This document shows, one piece after another, positions 6,712 through 20,134 of a DNA stretch of 64,000 bases (position 1 is its first letter; each line of letters opens with the position of its first letter). The notes beneath the pieces were generated by a model that searched no databases, was not told the DNA's origin, and saw only the letters and a list, made by a program, of their open reading frames with translations. The translations under genes were made by a program, and so were the position numbers. This stretch comes from Tridacna crocea (taxonomy: Eukaryota > Mollusca > Bivalvia > Cardiida > Cardiidae): assembly GCA_943736015.1 (NCBI GenBank), contig OX031063.1, forward strand, positions 6,677,001 to 6,741,000, given 5' to 3'.

Positions 6712-8390
6712 TTCTTTGATTTGAACAACAGGTATCAGTTGCCTCCGAAAGTGTGGAAGTTGATTTTACAATTTTATGCGCAGCACGTAACAGTCACGTA
6801 TGGGTGAGATGGTCATCGTAACCAAATCAATGGCCCTAGTGAGAGAAAATGAAAAAGAAAAATCCCTATAATTGACTTAAGCAATAGTTGTCGTCTGCTA
6901 TAAAATATTCCGTAAGTCGATTTTTCATGTTTTTGCGGATACGTAAGTGGCACCTGCGAGACAGTAGACAACCTAAATGGGTTTGTTGTCACGGTATAAA
7001 AAGATTGGAGAAAAAAAATTATTAAAAATTAAGTTCCCTCTATTTGACCTTCTAAGCAACAGGTGTCGTCTGCTATAAATAGCTCCACAAGTCGATTTTT
7101 CGCATTTTTGCGATTACGTAACCTGCACCTATGAGACGGTAGTCAACGTAAATGGATTTGTCGTCACCGTATAAAGAGACTGGAGAAAAAATATACATTA
7201 AAAATTTAGTTCCTTTTGTTTGATTTATGCAATAATAAGCAGTTGCTACTGAAAGAGCCTTCAGTCTTTTTTTAGCCACTTGTCGCATTATTTTTTTTTT
7301 TTTTTTTCGCATGAGCGGAACTGGCACATATGAGACGGTAGTCAACGTAACTGGGTTTCTTGTTGCGGTTTGAAGAGATTAGAAAAATTACACTTCAGTT
7401 GCCTTTGTTTGATATATGAGTTTTCAGTCTTTTTTTAGCCACTTGTCACATTAATTTCAGGGTTTGTTTTTTACACTGTACATTGATCACTTTGGCTCAT
7501 TGAAAGTTTCAATGTGCAGCATTTATTGTGGGCTGAGAGTTGGAAAAGCAAATCCAGTGAAGGGCTGGGGAGTGGGGGGTGCATCGAGGGTTTAAGGGAA
7601 TTAACTCTTGCAAGGGTTTAGAAAAGACCAAATCAAGGTCTTCTGCGCCCCTATTTTCTTAAATGTTTGCCTATTTTCAGTGAAATCTGGCATGTGTGGA
7701 TGGTGCATGCCCGGCAGATTGCCAAGGACTGCACAGCAGCCTTTAAAGAAGACTTTAAATCCACTTTTATGCCGTTTTTTGCATTGTTTTTTATTCGATA
7801 TATTAAGGCGCCATTTTGGAGCGATTTTGAAGCTCTCTGATTGGCTGATGGGCCCGAGTTTGAATTCTAAGGTCTTCTCTGATTGGCTGTTGGTATCCAT
7901 TGTTGGTATCCAATCTGATTTCCTTAAAGCTTCTCTGATTGGATAATTTCAGAGAGGGAAGAGATTTGATTGGCTGATGGGAAAGGGGGGGGAAATATCT
8001 GTTTATCTTTATTAACCTTTTACCACACAATGACGCGGCCTTTTAACACCCCAAAGGCTTATGAAAATAATCTGAGGAAAGGAGAAAATACAGGTTACCA
8101 GCATTTTCTCCTTTTCCCACAATGTTTTCCACCCTATCAAAGAAAAAATTTGATTTTGAGTTATTCTTACATCTTATTTTATCTTTTTGGCCTACTTGTA
8201 AATTTCTTCAAACAAGAACAAGATTTCTTTTATCGGAAAAAGTTTCCGCAACAGCAACCAGTTGCTTCTGAATTTTATATTTTCGCACAGCGGTTAAACA
8301 TAAAATTGACTTTTGACTCGCGTGGTCATCCAAATTGGTTCAATGTTTTCATGACCCTGGTAAGAAAACAGGGAAAATTTTTGTTTACCT
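6712..8390 (+). repeat. Array unit 5, 1679 bp
   Basis: One of the more diverged copies: TTTTACAATT near 6766, CTATAAATAGCTCC near 7074, TTCGCATTTT near 7099, CACCGTATA near 7167, GGGTTTAGAA near 7616 (puts a stop in the frame that is open for 108 codons in other units), GCATTGTTT near 7782, an 8-G tract, and CGTGGTCAT near 8321. Confidence 0.97.
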
Positions 8391-10068
8391 TTCTTTGATT
8401 TGAACAACAGGTATCAGTTGCCTCCGAAAGTGTGGAAGTTGATTTTACGATTTTATGCGCAGCACGTAACAGTCACGTATGGGTGAGATGGTCATCGTAA
8501 CCAAATCAATGGCCCTAGTGAGAGAAAATGAAAAAGAAAAATCCCTATAATTGACTTAAGCAATAGTTGTCGTCTGCTATAAAATATTCCGTAAGTCGAT
8601 TTTTCATGTTTTTGCGGATACGTAAGTGGCACCTGCGAGACAGTAGACAACCTAAATGGGTTTGTTGTCACGGTATAAAAAGATTGGAGAAAAAAAATTA
8701 TTAAAAATTAAGTTCCCTCTATTTGACCTTCTAAGCAACAGGTGTCGTCTGCTATAAAATGCTCCACAAGTCGATTTTTCGCGTTTTTGCGATTACGTAA
8801 CCTGCACCTATGAGACGGTAGTCAACGTAAATGGATTTGTCGTCACGGTATAAAGAGACTGGAGAAAAAATATACATTAAAAATTTAGTTCCTTTTGTTT
8901 GATTTATGCAATAATAAGCAGTTGCTACTGAAAGAGCCTTCAGTCTTTTTTTAGCCATTTGTCGCATTATTTTTTTTTTTTTTTTTCGCATGAGCGGAAC
9001 TGGCACATATGAGACGGTAGTCAACGTAACTGGGTTTCTTGTTGCGGTTTGAAGAGATTAGAAAAATTACACTTCAGTTGCCTTTGTTTGATATATGAGT
9101 TTTCAGTCTTTTTTTAGCCACTTGTCACATTAATTTCAGGGTTTGTTTTTTACACTGTACATTGATCACTTTGGCTCATTGAAAGTTTCAATGTGCAGCA
9201 TTTATTGTGGGCTGAGAGTTGGAAAAGCAAATCCAGTGAAGGGCTGGGGAGTGGGGGGTGCATCGAGGGTTTAAGGGAATTAACTCTTGCAAGGGTTTTG
9301 AAAAGACCAAATCAAGGTCTTCTGCGCCCCTATTTTCTTAAATGTTTGCCTATTTTCAGTGAAATCTGGCATGTGTGGATGGTGCATGCCCGGCAGATTG
9401 CCAAGGACTGCACAGCAGCCTTTAAAGAAGACTTTAAATCCACTTTTATGCCGTTTTTTGCACTGTTTTTTATTCGATATATTAAGGCGCCATTTTGGAG
9501 CGATTTTGAAGCTCTCTGATTGGCTGATGGGCCCGAGTTTGAATTCTAAGGTCTTCTCTGATTGGCTGTTGGTATCCATTGTTGGTATCCAATCTGATTT
9601 CCTTAAAGCTTCTCTGATTGGATAATTTCAGAGAGGGAAGAGATTTGATTGGCTGATGGGAAAGGGGGGGAAATATCTGTTTATCTTTATTAACCTTTTA
9701 CCACACAATGACGCGGCCTTTTAACACCCCAAAGGCTTATGAAAATAATCTGAGGAAAGGAGAAAATACAGGTTACCAGCATTTTCTCCTTTTCCCACAA
9801 TGTTTTCCACCCTATCAAAGAAAAAATTTGATTTTGAGTTATTCTTACATCTTATTTTATCTTTTTGGCCTACTTGTAAATTTCTTCAAACAAGAACAAG
9901 ATTTCTTTTATCAGAAAAAATTTCCGCAACAGCAACCAGTTGCTTCTGAATTTTATATTTTCGCACAGCGGTTAAACATAAAATTGACTTTTGACTCGCG
10001 CGGTCATCCAAACTGGTTCAATGTTTTCATGACCCTGGTAAGAAAACAGGGAAAATTTTTGTTTACCT
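8391..10068 (+). repeat. Array unit 6, 1678 bp
   Basis: Distinguishing variants: AGCCATTTGTC near 8953, TATCAGAAAAAATTTCC near 9910 (includes a CpG transition), and CCAAACTGG near 10010, the last also in unit 9. Confidence 0.97.
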
Positions 10069-11746
10069 TTCTTTGATTTGAACAACAGGTATCAGTTGCC
10101 TCCGAAAGTGTGGAAGTTGATTTTATGACTTTATGCGCAGCACGTAACAGTCACGTATGGGTGAGATTGTCATCGTAACCAAATCAATGGCCCTAGTGAG
10201 AGAAAATGAAAAAGAAAAATCCCTATAATTGACTTAAGCAATAGTTGTCGTCTGCTATAAAATATTCCGTAAGTCGATTTTGCATGTTTTTGCGGATACG
10301 TAAGTGGCACCTGCAAGACAGTAGACAACCTAAATGGGTTTGTTGTCACTGTATAAAAAGATTGGAGAAAAAAAATTATTAAAAATTAAGTTCCCTCTAT
10401 TTGACCTTCTAAGCAACAGGTGTCGTCTGCTATAAAATGCTCCACAAGTCGATTTTTCGCGTTTTTGCGATTACGTAACCTGCACCTATGAGACGGTAGT
10501 CAACGTAAATGGATTTGTCGTCACGGTATAAAGAGACTGGAGAAAAAATATACATTAAAAATTTAGTTCCTTTTGTTTGATTTATGCAATAATAAGCAGT
10601 TGCTACTGAAAGAGCCTTCAGTCTTTCTTTAGCCACTTCTCGCATTATTTTCTTTTTTTTTTTTCGCATGAGCGGAACTGGCACATATGAGACGGTAGTC
10701 AACGTAACTGGGTTTCTTGTTGCGGTTTGAAGAGATTAGAAAAATTACACTTCAGTTGCCTTTGTTTGATATATGAGTTTTCAGTCTTTTTTTAGCCACT
10801 TGTCACATTAATTTCAGGGTTTGTTTTTTACACTGTACATTGATCACTTTGGCTCATTGAAAGTTTCAATGTGCAGCATTTATTGTGGGCTGAGAGTTGG
10901 AAAAGCAAATCCAGTGAAGGGCTGGGGAGTGGAGGGTGCATCGAGGGTTTAAGGGAATTAACTCTTGCAAGGGTTTTGAAAAGACCAAATCAAGGTCTTC
11001 TGCGCCCCTATTTTCTTAAATGTTTGCCTATTTTCAGTGAAATCTGGCATGTGTGGATGGTGCATGCCCGGCAGATTGCCAAGGACTGCACAGCAGCCTT
11101 TAAAGAAGACTTTAAATCCACTTTTATGCCGTTTTTTGCACTGTTTTTTATTCGATATATTAAGGCGCCATTTTGGAGCGATTTTGAAGCTCTCTGATTG
11201 GCTGATGGGCCCGAGTTTGAATTCTAAGGTCTTCTCTGATTGGCTGTTGGTATCCATTGTTGGTATCCAATCTGATTTCCTTAAAGCTTCTCTGATTGGA
11301 TAATTTCAGAGAGGGAAGAGATTTGATTGGCTGATGGGAAAGGGGGGGAAATATCTGTTTATCTTTATTAACCTTTTACCACACAATGACGCGGCCTTTT
11401 AACACCCCAAAGGCTTATGAAAATAATCTGAGGAAAGGAGAAAATACAGGTTACCAGCATTTTCTCCTTTTCCCACAATGTTTTCCACCCTATCAAAGAA
11501 AAAATTTGATATTGAGTTATTCTTACATCTTATTTTATCTTTTTGGCCTACTTGTAAATTTCTTCAAACAAGAACAAGATTTCTTTTATCGGAAAAAGTT
11601 TCCGCAACAGCAACCAGTTGCTTCTGAATTTTATATTTTCGCACAGCGGTTAAACATAAAATTGACTTTTGACTCGCGCGGTCATCCAAATTGGTTCAAT
11701 GTTTTCATGACCCTGGTAAGAAAACAGGGAAAATTTTTGTTTACCT
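10069..11746 (+). repeat. Array unit 7 (most diverged copy), 1678 bp
   Basis: Has the most private changes I saw: TTTATGACTTT near 10123, GAGATTGTC near 10165, GATTTTGCATG near 10277, CCTGCAAGAC near 10311, TCACTGTAT near 10347, TCTTTCTTTAG and CACTTCTCGC near 10622-10640, a C inside the T tract, GTGGAGGGT near 10929, and TGATATTGAG near 11508. Confidence 0.97.
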
Positions 11747-13422
11747 TTCTTTGATTTGAACAACAGGTATCAGTTGCCTCCGAAAGTGTGGAAGTTGATT
11801 TTACGATTTTATGCGCAGCACGTAACAGTCACGTATGGGTGAGATGGTCATCGTAACCAAATCAATGGCCCTAGTGAGAGAAAATGAAAAAGAAAAATCC
11901 CTATAATTGACTTAAGCAATAGTTGTTGTCTGCTATAAAATATTCCGTAAGTCGATTTTTCATGTTTTTGCGGATACGTAAGTGGCACCTGCGAGACAGT
12001 AGACAACCTAAATGGGTTTGTTGTCACTGTATAAAAAGATTGGAGAAAAAAAATTATTAAAAATTAAGTTCCCTCTATTTGACCTTCTAAGCAACAGTGT
12101 CGTCTGCTATAAAATGCTCCACAAGTCGATTTTTCGCGTTTTTGCGATTACGTAACCTGCACCTATGAGACGGTAGTCAACGTAAATGGATTTGTCGTCA
12201 CGGTATAAAGAGACTGGAGAAAAAATATACATTAAAAATTAGTTCCTTTTGTTTGATTTATGCAATAATAAGCAGTTGCTACTGAAAGAGCCTTCAGTCT
12301 TTTTTTAGCCACTTGTCGCATTATTATTATTTTTTTTTTTCGCATGAGCGGAACTGGCACATATGAGACGGTAGTCAACGTAACTGGGTTTCTTGCTGCG
12401 GTTTGAAGAGATTAGAAAAATTACACTTCAGTTGCCTTTGTTTGATATATGAGTTTTCAGTCTTTTTTTAGCCACTTGTCACATTAATTTCAGGGTTTGT
12501 TTTTTACACTGTACATTGATCACTTTGGCTCATTGAAAGTTTCAATGTGCAGCATTTATTGTGGGCTGAGAGTTGGAAAAGCAAATCCAGTGAAGGGCTG
12601 GGGAGTGGGGGGTGCATCGAGGGTTTAAGGGAATTAACTCTTGCAAGGGTTTTGAAAAGACCAAATCAAGGTCTTCTGCGCCCCTATTTTCTTAAATGTT
12701 TGCCTATTTTCAGTGAAATCTGGCATGTGTGGATGGTGCATGCCCGGCAGATTGCCAAGGACTGCACAGCAGCCTTTAAAGAAGACTTTAAATCCACTTT
12801 TATGCCGTTTTTTGCACTGTTTTTTATTCGATATATTAAGGCGCCATTTTGGAGCGATTTTGAAGCTCTCTGATTGGCTGATGGGCCCGAGTTTGAATTC
12901 TAAGGTCTTCTCTGATTGGCTGTTGGTATCCATTGTTGGTATCCAATCTGATTTCCTTAAAGCTTCTCTGATTGGATAATTTCAGAGAGGGAAGAGATTT
13001 GATTGGCTAATGGGAAAGGGGGGGAAATATCTGTTTATCTTTATTAACCTTTTACCACACAATGACGCGGCCTTTTAACACCCCAAAGGCTTATGAAAAT
13101 AATCTGAGGAAAGGAGAAAATACAGGTTACCAGCATTTTCTCCTTTTCCCACAATGTTTTCCACCCTATCAAAGAAAAAATTTGATATTGAGTTATTCTT
13201 ACATCTTATTTTATCTTTTTGGCCTACTTGTAAATTTCTTCAAACAAGAACAAGATTTCTTTTATCGGAAAAAGTTTCCGCAACAGCAACCAGTTGCTTC
13301 TGAATTTTATATTTTCGCACAGCGGTTAAACATAAAATTGACTTTTGACTCGCGCGGTCATCCAAATTGGTTCAATGTTTTCATGACCCTGGTAAGAAAA
13401 CAGGGAAAATTTTTGTTTACCT
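11747..13422 (+). repeat. Array unit 8, 1676 bp
   Basis: Has GTTGTTGTCTG near 11925, TCACTGTAT near 12025, and CAACAGTGTCG near 12093 (loss of a GG pair, shared only with unit 9). Also one T fewer near 12238, ATTATTATTATT at the T tract, TTGCTGCGG near 12393, TTGGCTAATGG near 13004 just after the fifth CCAAT box, and TGATATTGAG near 13184. Confidence 0.97.
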
Positions 13423-15098
13423 TTCTTTGATTTGAACAACAGGTATCAGTTGCCTCCGAAAGTGTGGAAGTTGATTTTACGATTTTATGCGCAGCACGTA
13501 ACAGTCACGTATGGGTGAGATGGTCATCGTAACCAAATCAATGGCCCTAGTGAGAGAAAATGAAAAAGAAAAATCCCTATAATTGACTTAAGCAATAGTT
13601 GTTGTCTGCTATAAAATATTCCGTAAGTCGATTTTTCATGTTTTTGCGGATACGTAAGTGGCACCTGCGAGACAGTAGACAACCTAAATGGATTTGTTGT
13701 CACTGTATAAAAAGATTGGAGAAAAAAAATTATTAAAAATTAAGTTCCCTCTATTTGACCTTCTAAGCAACAGTGTCGTCTGCTATAAAATGCTCCACAA
13801 GTCGATTTTTCGCGTTTTTGCGATTACGTAACCTGCACCTATGAGACGGTAGTCAACGTAAATGGATTTGTCGTCACGGTATAAAGAGACTGGAGAAAAA
13901 ATATACATTAAAAATTTATTTCCTTTTGTTTGATTTATGTGATAATAAGCAGTTGCTACTGAAAGAGCCTTCAGTCTTTTTTTAGCCACTTGTCGCATTA
14001 TTTTTTTTTTTTTTTTCGCATGAGCGGAACTGGCACATATGAGACGGTAGTCAACGTAACTGGGTTTCTTGTTGCGGTTTGAAGAGATTAGAAAAATTAC
14101 ACTTCAGTTGCCTTTGTTTGATATATGAGTTTTCAGTCTTTTTTTAGCCACTTGTCACATTAATTTCAGGGTTTGTTTTTTACACTGTACATTGATCACT
14201 TTGGCTCATTGAAAGTTTCAATGTGCAGCATTTATTGTGGGCTGAGAGTTGGAAAAGCAAATCCAGTGAAGGGCTGGGGAGTGGGGGGTGCATCGAGGGT
14301 TTAAGGGAATTAACTCTTGCAAGGGTTTTGAAAAGACCAAATCAAGGTCTTCTGCGCCCCTATTTTCTTAAATGTTTGCCTATTTTCAGTGAAATCTGGC
14401 ATGTGTGGATGGTGCATGCCCGGCAGATTGCCAAGGACTGCACAGCTGCCTTTAAAGAAGACTTTAAATCCACTTTTATGCCGTTTTTTGCACTGTTTTT
14501 TATTCGATATATTAAGGCGCCATTTTGGAGCGATTTTGAAGCTCTCTGATTGGCTGATGGGCACGAGTTTGAATTCTAAGGTCTTCTCTGATTGGCTGTT
14601 GGTATCCATTGTTGGTATCCAATCTGATTTCCTTAAAGCTTCTCTGATTGGATAATTTCAGAGAGGGAAGAGATTTGATTGGCTGATGGGAAAGGGGGGG
14701 AAATATCTGTTTATCTTTATTAACCTTTTACCACACAATGACGCGGCCTTTTAACACCCCAAAGGCTTATGAAAATAATCTGAGGAAAGGAGAAAATACA
14801 GGTTACCAGCATTTTCTCCTTTTCCCACAATGTTTTCCACCCTATCAAAGAAAAAATTTGATTTTGAGTTATTCTTACATCTTATTTTATCTTTTTGGCC
14901 TACTTGTAAATTTCTTCAAACAAGAACAAGATTTCTTTTATCGGAAAAAGTTTCCGCAACAGCAACCAGTTGCTTCTGAATTTTATATTTTCACACAGCG
15001 GTTAAACATAAAATTGACTTTTGACTCGCGCGGTCATCCAAACTGGTTCAATGTTTTCATGACCCTGGTAAGAAAACAGGGAAAATTTTTGTTTACCT
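13423..15098 (+). repeat. Array unit 9, 1676 bp
   Basis: Shares CAACAGTGTCG with unit 8, and CACAGCTGCC (near 14443) and GGGCACGAG (near 14561) with unit 4, so it looks like a mosaic of neighbouring lineages. Private changes: CTAAATGGATTTG near 13684, AAATTTATTTCC near 13913, TTTATGTGATAAT near 13935, and TTCACACAG near 14991 (CpG transition). Confidence 0.97.
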
Positions 15099-16777
15099 TT
15101 CTTTGATTTGAACAACAGGTATCAGTTGCCTCCGAAAGTGTGGAAGTTGATTTTACGATTTTATGCGCAGCACGTAACAGTCACGTATGGGTGAGATGGT
15201 CATCGTAACCAAATCAATGGCCCTAGTGAGAGAAAATGAAAAAGAAAAATCCCTATAATTGACTTAAGCAATAGTTGTCGTCTGCTATAAAATATTCCGT
15301 AAGTCGATTTTTCATGTTTTTGCGGATACGTAAGTGGCACCTGCGAGACAGTAGACAACCTAAATGGGTTTGTTGTCACTGTATAAAAAGATTGGAGAAA
15401 AAAAAATTATTAAAAATTAAGTTCCCTCTATTTGACCTTCTAAGCAACAGGTGTCGTCTGCTATAAAATGCTCCACAAGTCGATTTTTCGCGTTTTTGCG
15501 ATTACGTAACCTGCACCTATGAGACGGTAGTCAACGTAAATGGATTTGTCGTCACGGTATAAAGAGACTGGAGAAAAAATATACATTAAAAATTTAGTTC
15601 CTTTTGTTTGATTTATGCAATAATAAGCAGTTGCTACTGAAAGAGCCTTCAGTCTTTCTTTAGCCACTTGTCGCATTATTATTATTTTTTTTTTTCGCAT
15701 GAGCGGAACTGGCACATATGAGACGGTAGTCAACGTAACTGGGTTTCTTGTTGCGGTTTGAAGAGATTAGAAAAATTACACTTCAGTTGCCTTTGTTTGA
15801 TATATGAGTTTTCAGTCTTTTTTTAGCCACTTGTCACATTAATTTCAGGGTTTGTTTTTTACACTGTACATTGATCACTTTGGCTCATTGAAAGTTTCAA
15901 TGTGCAGCATTTATTGTGGGCTGAGAGTTGGAAAAGCAAATCCAGTGAAGGGCTGGGGAGTGGGGGGTGCATCGAGGGTTTAAGGGAATTAACTCTTGCA
16001 AGGGTTTTGAAAAGACCAAATCAAGGTCTTCTGCGCCCCTATTTTCTTAAATGTTTGCCTATTTTCAGTGAAATCTGGCATGTGTGGATGGTGCATGCCC
16101 GGCAGATTGCCAAGGACTGCACAGCAGCCTTTAAAGAAGACTTTAAATCCACTTTTATGCCGTTTTTTGCACTGTTTTTTATTCGATATATTAAGGCGCC
16201 ATTTTGGAGCGATTTTGAAGCTCTCTGATTGGCTGATGGGCCCGAGTTTGAATTCTAAGGTCTTCTCTGATTGGCTGTTGGTATCCATTGTTGGTATCCA
16301 ATCTGATTTCCTTAAAGCTTCTCTGATTGGATAATTTCAGAGAGGGAAGAGATTTGATTGGCTGATGGGAAAGGGGGGGAAATATCTGTTTATCTTTATT
16401 AACCTTTTACCACACAATGACGCGGCCTTTTAACACCCCAAAGGCTTATGAAAATAATCTGAGGAAAGGAGAAAATACAGGTTACCAGCATTTTCTCCTT
16501 TTCCCACAATGTTTTCCACCCTATCAAAGAAAAAATTTGATATTGAGTTATTCTTACATCTTATTTTATCTTTTTGACCTACTTGTAAATTTCTTCAAAC
16601 AAGAACAAGATTTCTTTTATCGGAAAAAGTTTCCGCAACAGCAACCAGTTGCTTCTGAATTTTATATTTTCGCACAGCGGTTAAACATAAAATTGACTTT
16701 TGACTCGCGCGGTCATCCAAATTGGTTCAATGTTTTCATGACCCTGGTAAGAAAACAGGGAAAATTTTTGTTTACCT
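15099..16777 (+). repeat. Array unit 10, 1679 bp
   Basis: First member of an alternating group with units 12 and 14: TCTTTCTTTAG near 15654, ATTATTATT before the T tract, and TGATATTGAG near 16539. TTTTTGACCTAC near 16571 is shared with unit 12. Also TCACTGTAT near 15376 and one extra A in the A tract near 15400. Confidence 0.97.
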
Positions 16778-18455
16778 TTCTTTGATTTGAACAACAGGTA
16801 TCAGTTGCCTCCGAAAGTGTGGAAGTTGATTTTACGATTTTATGCGCAGCACGTAACAGTCACGTATGGGTGAGATGGTCATCGTAACCAAATCAATGGC
16901 CCTAGTGAGAGAAAATGAAAAAGAAAAATCCCTATAATTGACTTAAGCAATAGTTGTTGTCTGCTATAAAATATTCCGTAAGTCGATTTTTCATGTTTTT
17001 GCGGATACGTAAGTGGCACCTGCGAGACAGTAGACAACCTAAATGGGTTTGTTGTCACTGTATAAAAAGATTGGAGAAAAAAAAATATTAAAAATTAAGT
17101 TCCCTCTATTTGACCTTCTAAGCAACAGGTGTCGTCTGCTATAAAATGCTCCACAAGTCGATTTTTCGCGTTTTTGCGATTACGTAACCTGCACCTATGA
17201 GACGGTAGTCAACGTAAATGGATTTGTCGTCACGGTATAAAGAGACTGGAGAAAAAATATACATTAAAAATTTAGTTCCTTTTGTTTAATTTATGCAATA
17301 ATAAGCAGTTGCTACTGAAAGAGCCTTCAGTCTTTTTTTAGCCACTTGTCGCATTATTTTTTTTTTTTTTTTTCGCATGAGCGGAACTGGCACATATGAG
17401 ACGGTAGTCAACGTAACTGGGTTTCTTGTTGCGGTTTGAAGAGATTAGAAAAATTACACTTCAGTTGCCTTTGTTTGATATATGAGTTTTCAGTCTTTTT
17501 TTAGTCACTTGTCACATTAATTTCAGGGTTTGTTTTTTACACTGTACATTGATCACTTTGGCTCATTGAAAGTTTCAATGTGCAGCATTTATTGTGGGCT
17601 GAGAGTTGGAAAAGCAAATCCAGTGAAGGGCTGGGGAGTGGGGGGTGCATCGAGGGTTTAAGGGAATTAACTCTTGCAAGGGTTTTGAAAAGACCAAATC
17701 AAGGTCTTCTGCGCCCCTATTTTCTTAAATGTTTGCCTATTTTCAGTGAAATCTGGCATGTGTGGATGGTGCATGCCCGGCAGATTGCCAAGGACTGCAC
17801 AGCAGCCTTTAAAGAAGACTTTAAATCCACTTTTATGCCGTTTTTTGCACTGTTTTTTATTCGATATATTAAGGCGCCATTTTGGAGCGATTTTGAAGCT
17901 CTCTGATTGGCTGATGGGCCCGAGTTTGAATTCTAAGGTCTTCTCTGATTGGCTGTTGGTATCCATTGTTGGTATCCAATCTGATTTCCTTAAAGCTTCT
18001 CTGATTGGATAATTTCAGAGAGGGAAGAGATTTGATTGGCTGATGGGAAAGGGGGGGAAATATCTGTTTATCTTTATTAACCTTTTACCACACAATGACG
18101 CGGCCTTTTAACACCCCAAAGGCTTATGAAAATAATCTGAGGAAAGGAGAAAATACAGGTTACCAGCATTTTCTCCATTTCCCACAATGTTTTCCACCCT
18201 ATCAAAGAAAAAATTTGATTTTGAGTTATTCTTACATCTTATTTTATCTTTTTGGCCTACTTGTAAATTTCTTCAAACAAGAACAAGATTTCTTTTATCG
18301 GAAAAAGTTTCCGCAACAGCAACCAGTTGCTTCTGAATTTTATATTTTCGCACAGCGGTTAAACATAAAATTGACTTTTGACTCGCGCGGTCATCCAAAT
18401 TGGTTCAATGTTTTCATGACCCTGGTAAGAAAACAGGGAAAATTTTTGTTTACCT
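16778..18455 (+). repeat. Array unit 11, 1678 bp
   Basis: Member of the alternating group with units 13 and 15: GTTGTTGTCTG near 16954 and TCACTGTAT near 17055. Private changes: a rearranged A tract near 17077, TGTTTAATTT near 17284, TTTAGTCACTTG near 17500, and CTCCATTTCCC near 18173. Confidence 0.97.
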
Positions 18456-20134
18456 TTCTTTGATTTGAACAACAGGTATCAGTTGCCTCCGAAAGTGTGG
18501 AAGTTGATTTTACGATTTTATGCGCAGCACGTAACAGTCACGTATGGGTGAGATGGTCATCGTAACCAAATCAATGGCCCTAGTGAGAGAAAATGAAAAA
18601 GAAAAATCCCTATAATTGACTTAAGCAATAGTTGTCGTCTGCTATAAAATATTCCGTAAGTCGATTTTTCATGTTTTTGCGGATACGTAAGTGGCACCTG
18701 CGAGACAGTAGACAACCTAAATGGGTTTGTTGTCACGGTATAAAAAGATTGGAGAAAAAAAATTATTAAAAATTAAGTTCCCTCTATTTGACCTTCTAAG
18801 CAACAGGTGTCGTCTGCTATAAAATGCTCCACAAGTCGATTTTTCGCGTTTTTGCGATTACGTAACCTGCACCTATGAGACGGTAGTCAACGTAAATGGA
18901 TTTGTCGTCACGGTATAAAGAGACTGGAGAAAAAATATACATTAAAAATTTAGTTCCTTTTGTTTGATTTATGCAATAATAAGCAGTTGCTACTGAAAGA
19001 GCCTTCAGTCTTTCTTTAGCCACTTGTCGCATTATTATTTTTTTTTTTTTTCGCATGAGCGGAACTGGCACATATGAGACGGTAGTCAACGTAACTGGGT
19101 TTCTTGTTGCGGTTTGAAGAGATTAGAAAAATTACACTTCAGTTGCCTTTGTTTGATATATGAGTTTTCAGTCTTTTTTTAGCCACTTGTCACATTAATT
19201 TCAGGGTTTGTTTTTTACACTGTACATTGATCACTTTGGCTCATTGAAAGTTTCAATGTGCAGCATTTATTGTGGGCTGAGAGTTGGAAAAGCAAATCCA
19301 GTGAAGGGCTGGGGAGTGGGGGGTGCATCGAGGGTTTAAGGGAATTAACTCTTGCAAGGGTTTTGAAAAGACCAAATCAAGGTCTTCTGCGCCCCTATTT
19401 TCTTAAATGTTTGCCTATTTTCAGTGAAATCTGGCATGTGTGGATGGTGCATGCCCGGCAGATTGCCAAGGACTGCACAGCAGCCTTTAAAGAAGACTTT
19501 AAATCCACTTTTATGCCGTTTTTTGCACTGTTTTTTATTCGATATATTAAGGCGCCATTTTGGAGCGATTTTGAAGCTCTCTGATTGGCTGATGGGCCCG
19601 AGTTTGAATTCTAAGGTCTTCTCTGATTGGCTGTTGGTATCCATTGTTGGTATCCAATCTGATTTCCTTAAAGCTTCTCTGATTGGATAATTTCAGAGAG
19701 GGAAGAGATTTGATTGGCTGATGGGAAAGGGGGGGGAAATATCTGTTTATCTTTATTAACCTTTTACCACACAATGACGCGGCCTTTTAACACCCCAAAG
19801 GCTTATGAAAATAATCTGAGGAAAGGAGAAAATACAGGTTACCAGCATTTTCTCCTTTTCCCACAATGTTTTCCACCCTATCAAAGAAAAAATTTGATAT
19901 TGAGTTATTCTTACATCTTATTTTATCTTTTTGACCTACTTGTAAATTTCTTCAAACAAGAACAAGATTTCTTTTATCGGAAAAAGTTTCCGCAACAGCA
20001 ACCAGTTGCTTCTGAATTTTATATTTTCGCACAGCGGTTAAACATAAAATTGACTTTTGACTCGCGCGGTCATCCAAATTGGTTCAATGTTTTCATGACC
20101 CTGGTAAGAAAACAGGGAAAATTTTTGTTTACCT
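18456..20134 (+). repeat. Array unit 12, 1679 bp
   Basis: Alternating-group member with units 10 and 14: TCTTTCTTTAG near 19010 and TGATATTGAG near 19895. TTTTTGACCTAC near 19927 is shared with unit 10. The G tract is 8 G near 19729. Confidence 0.97.
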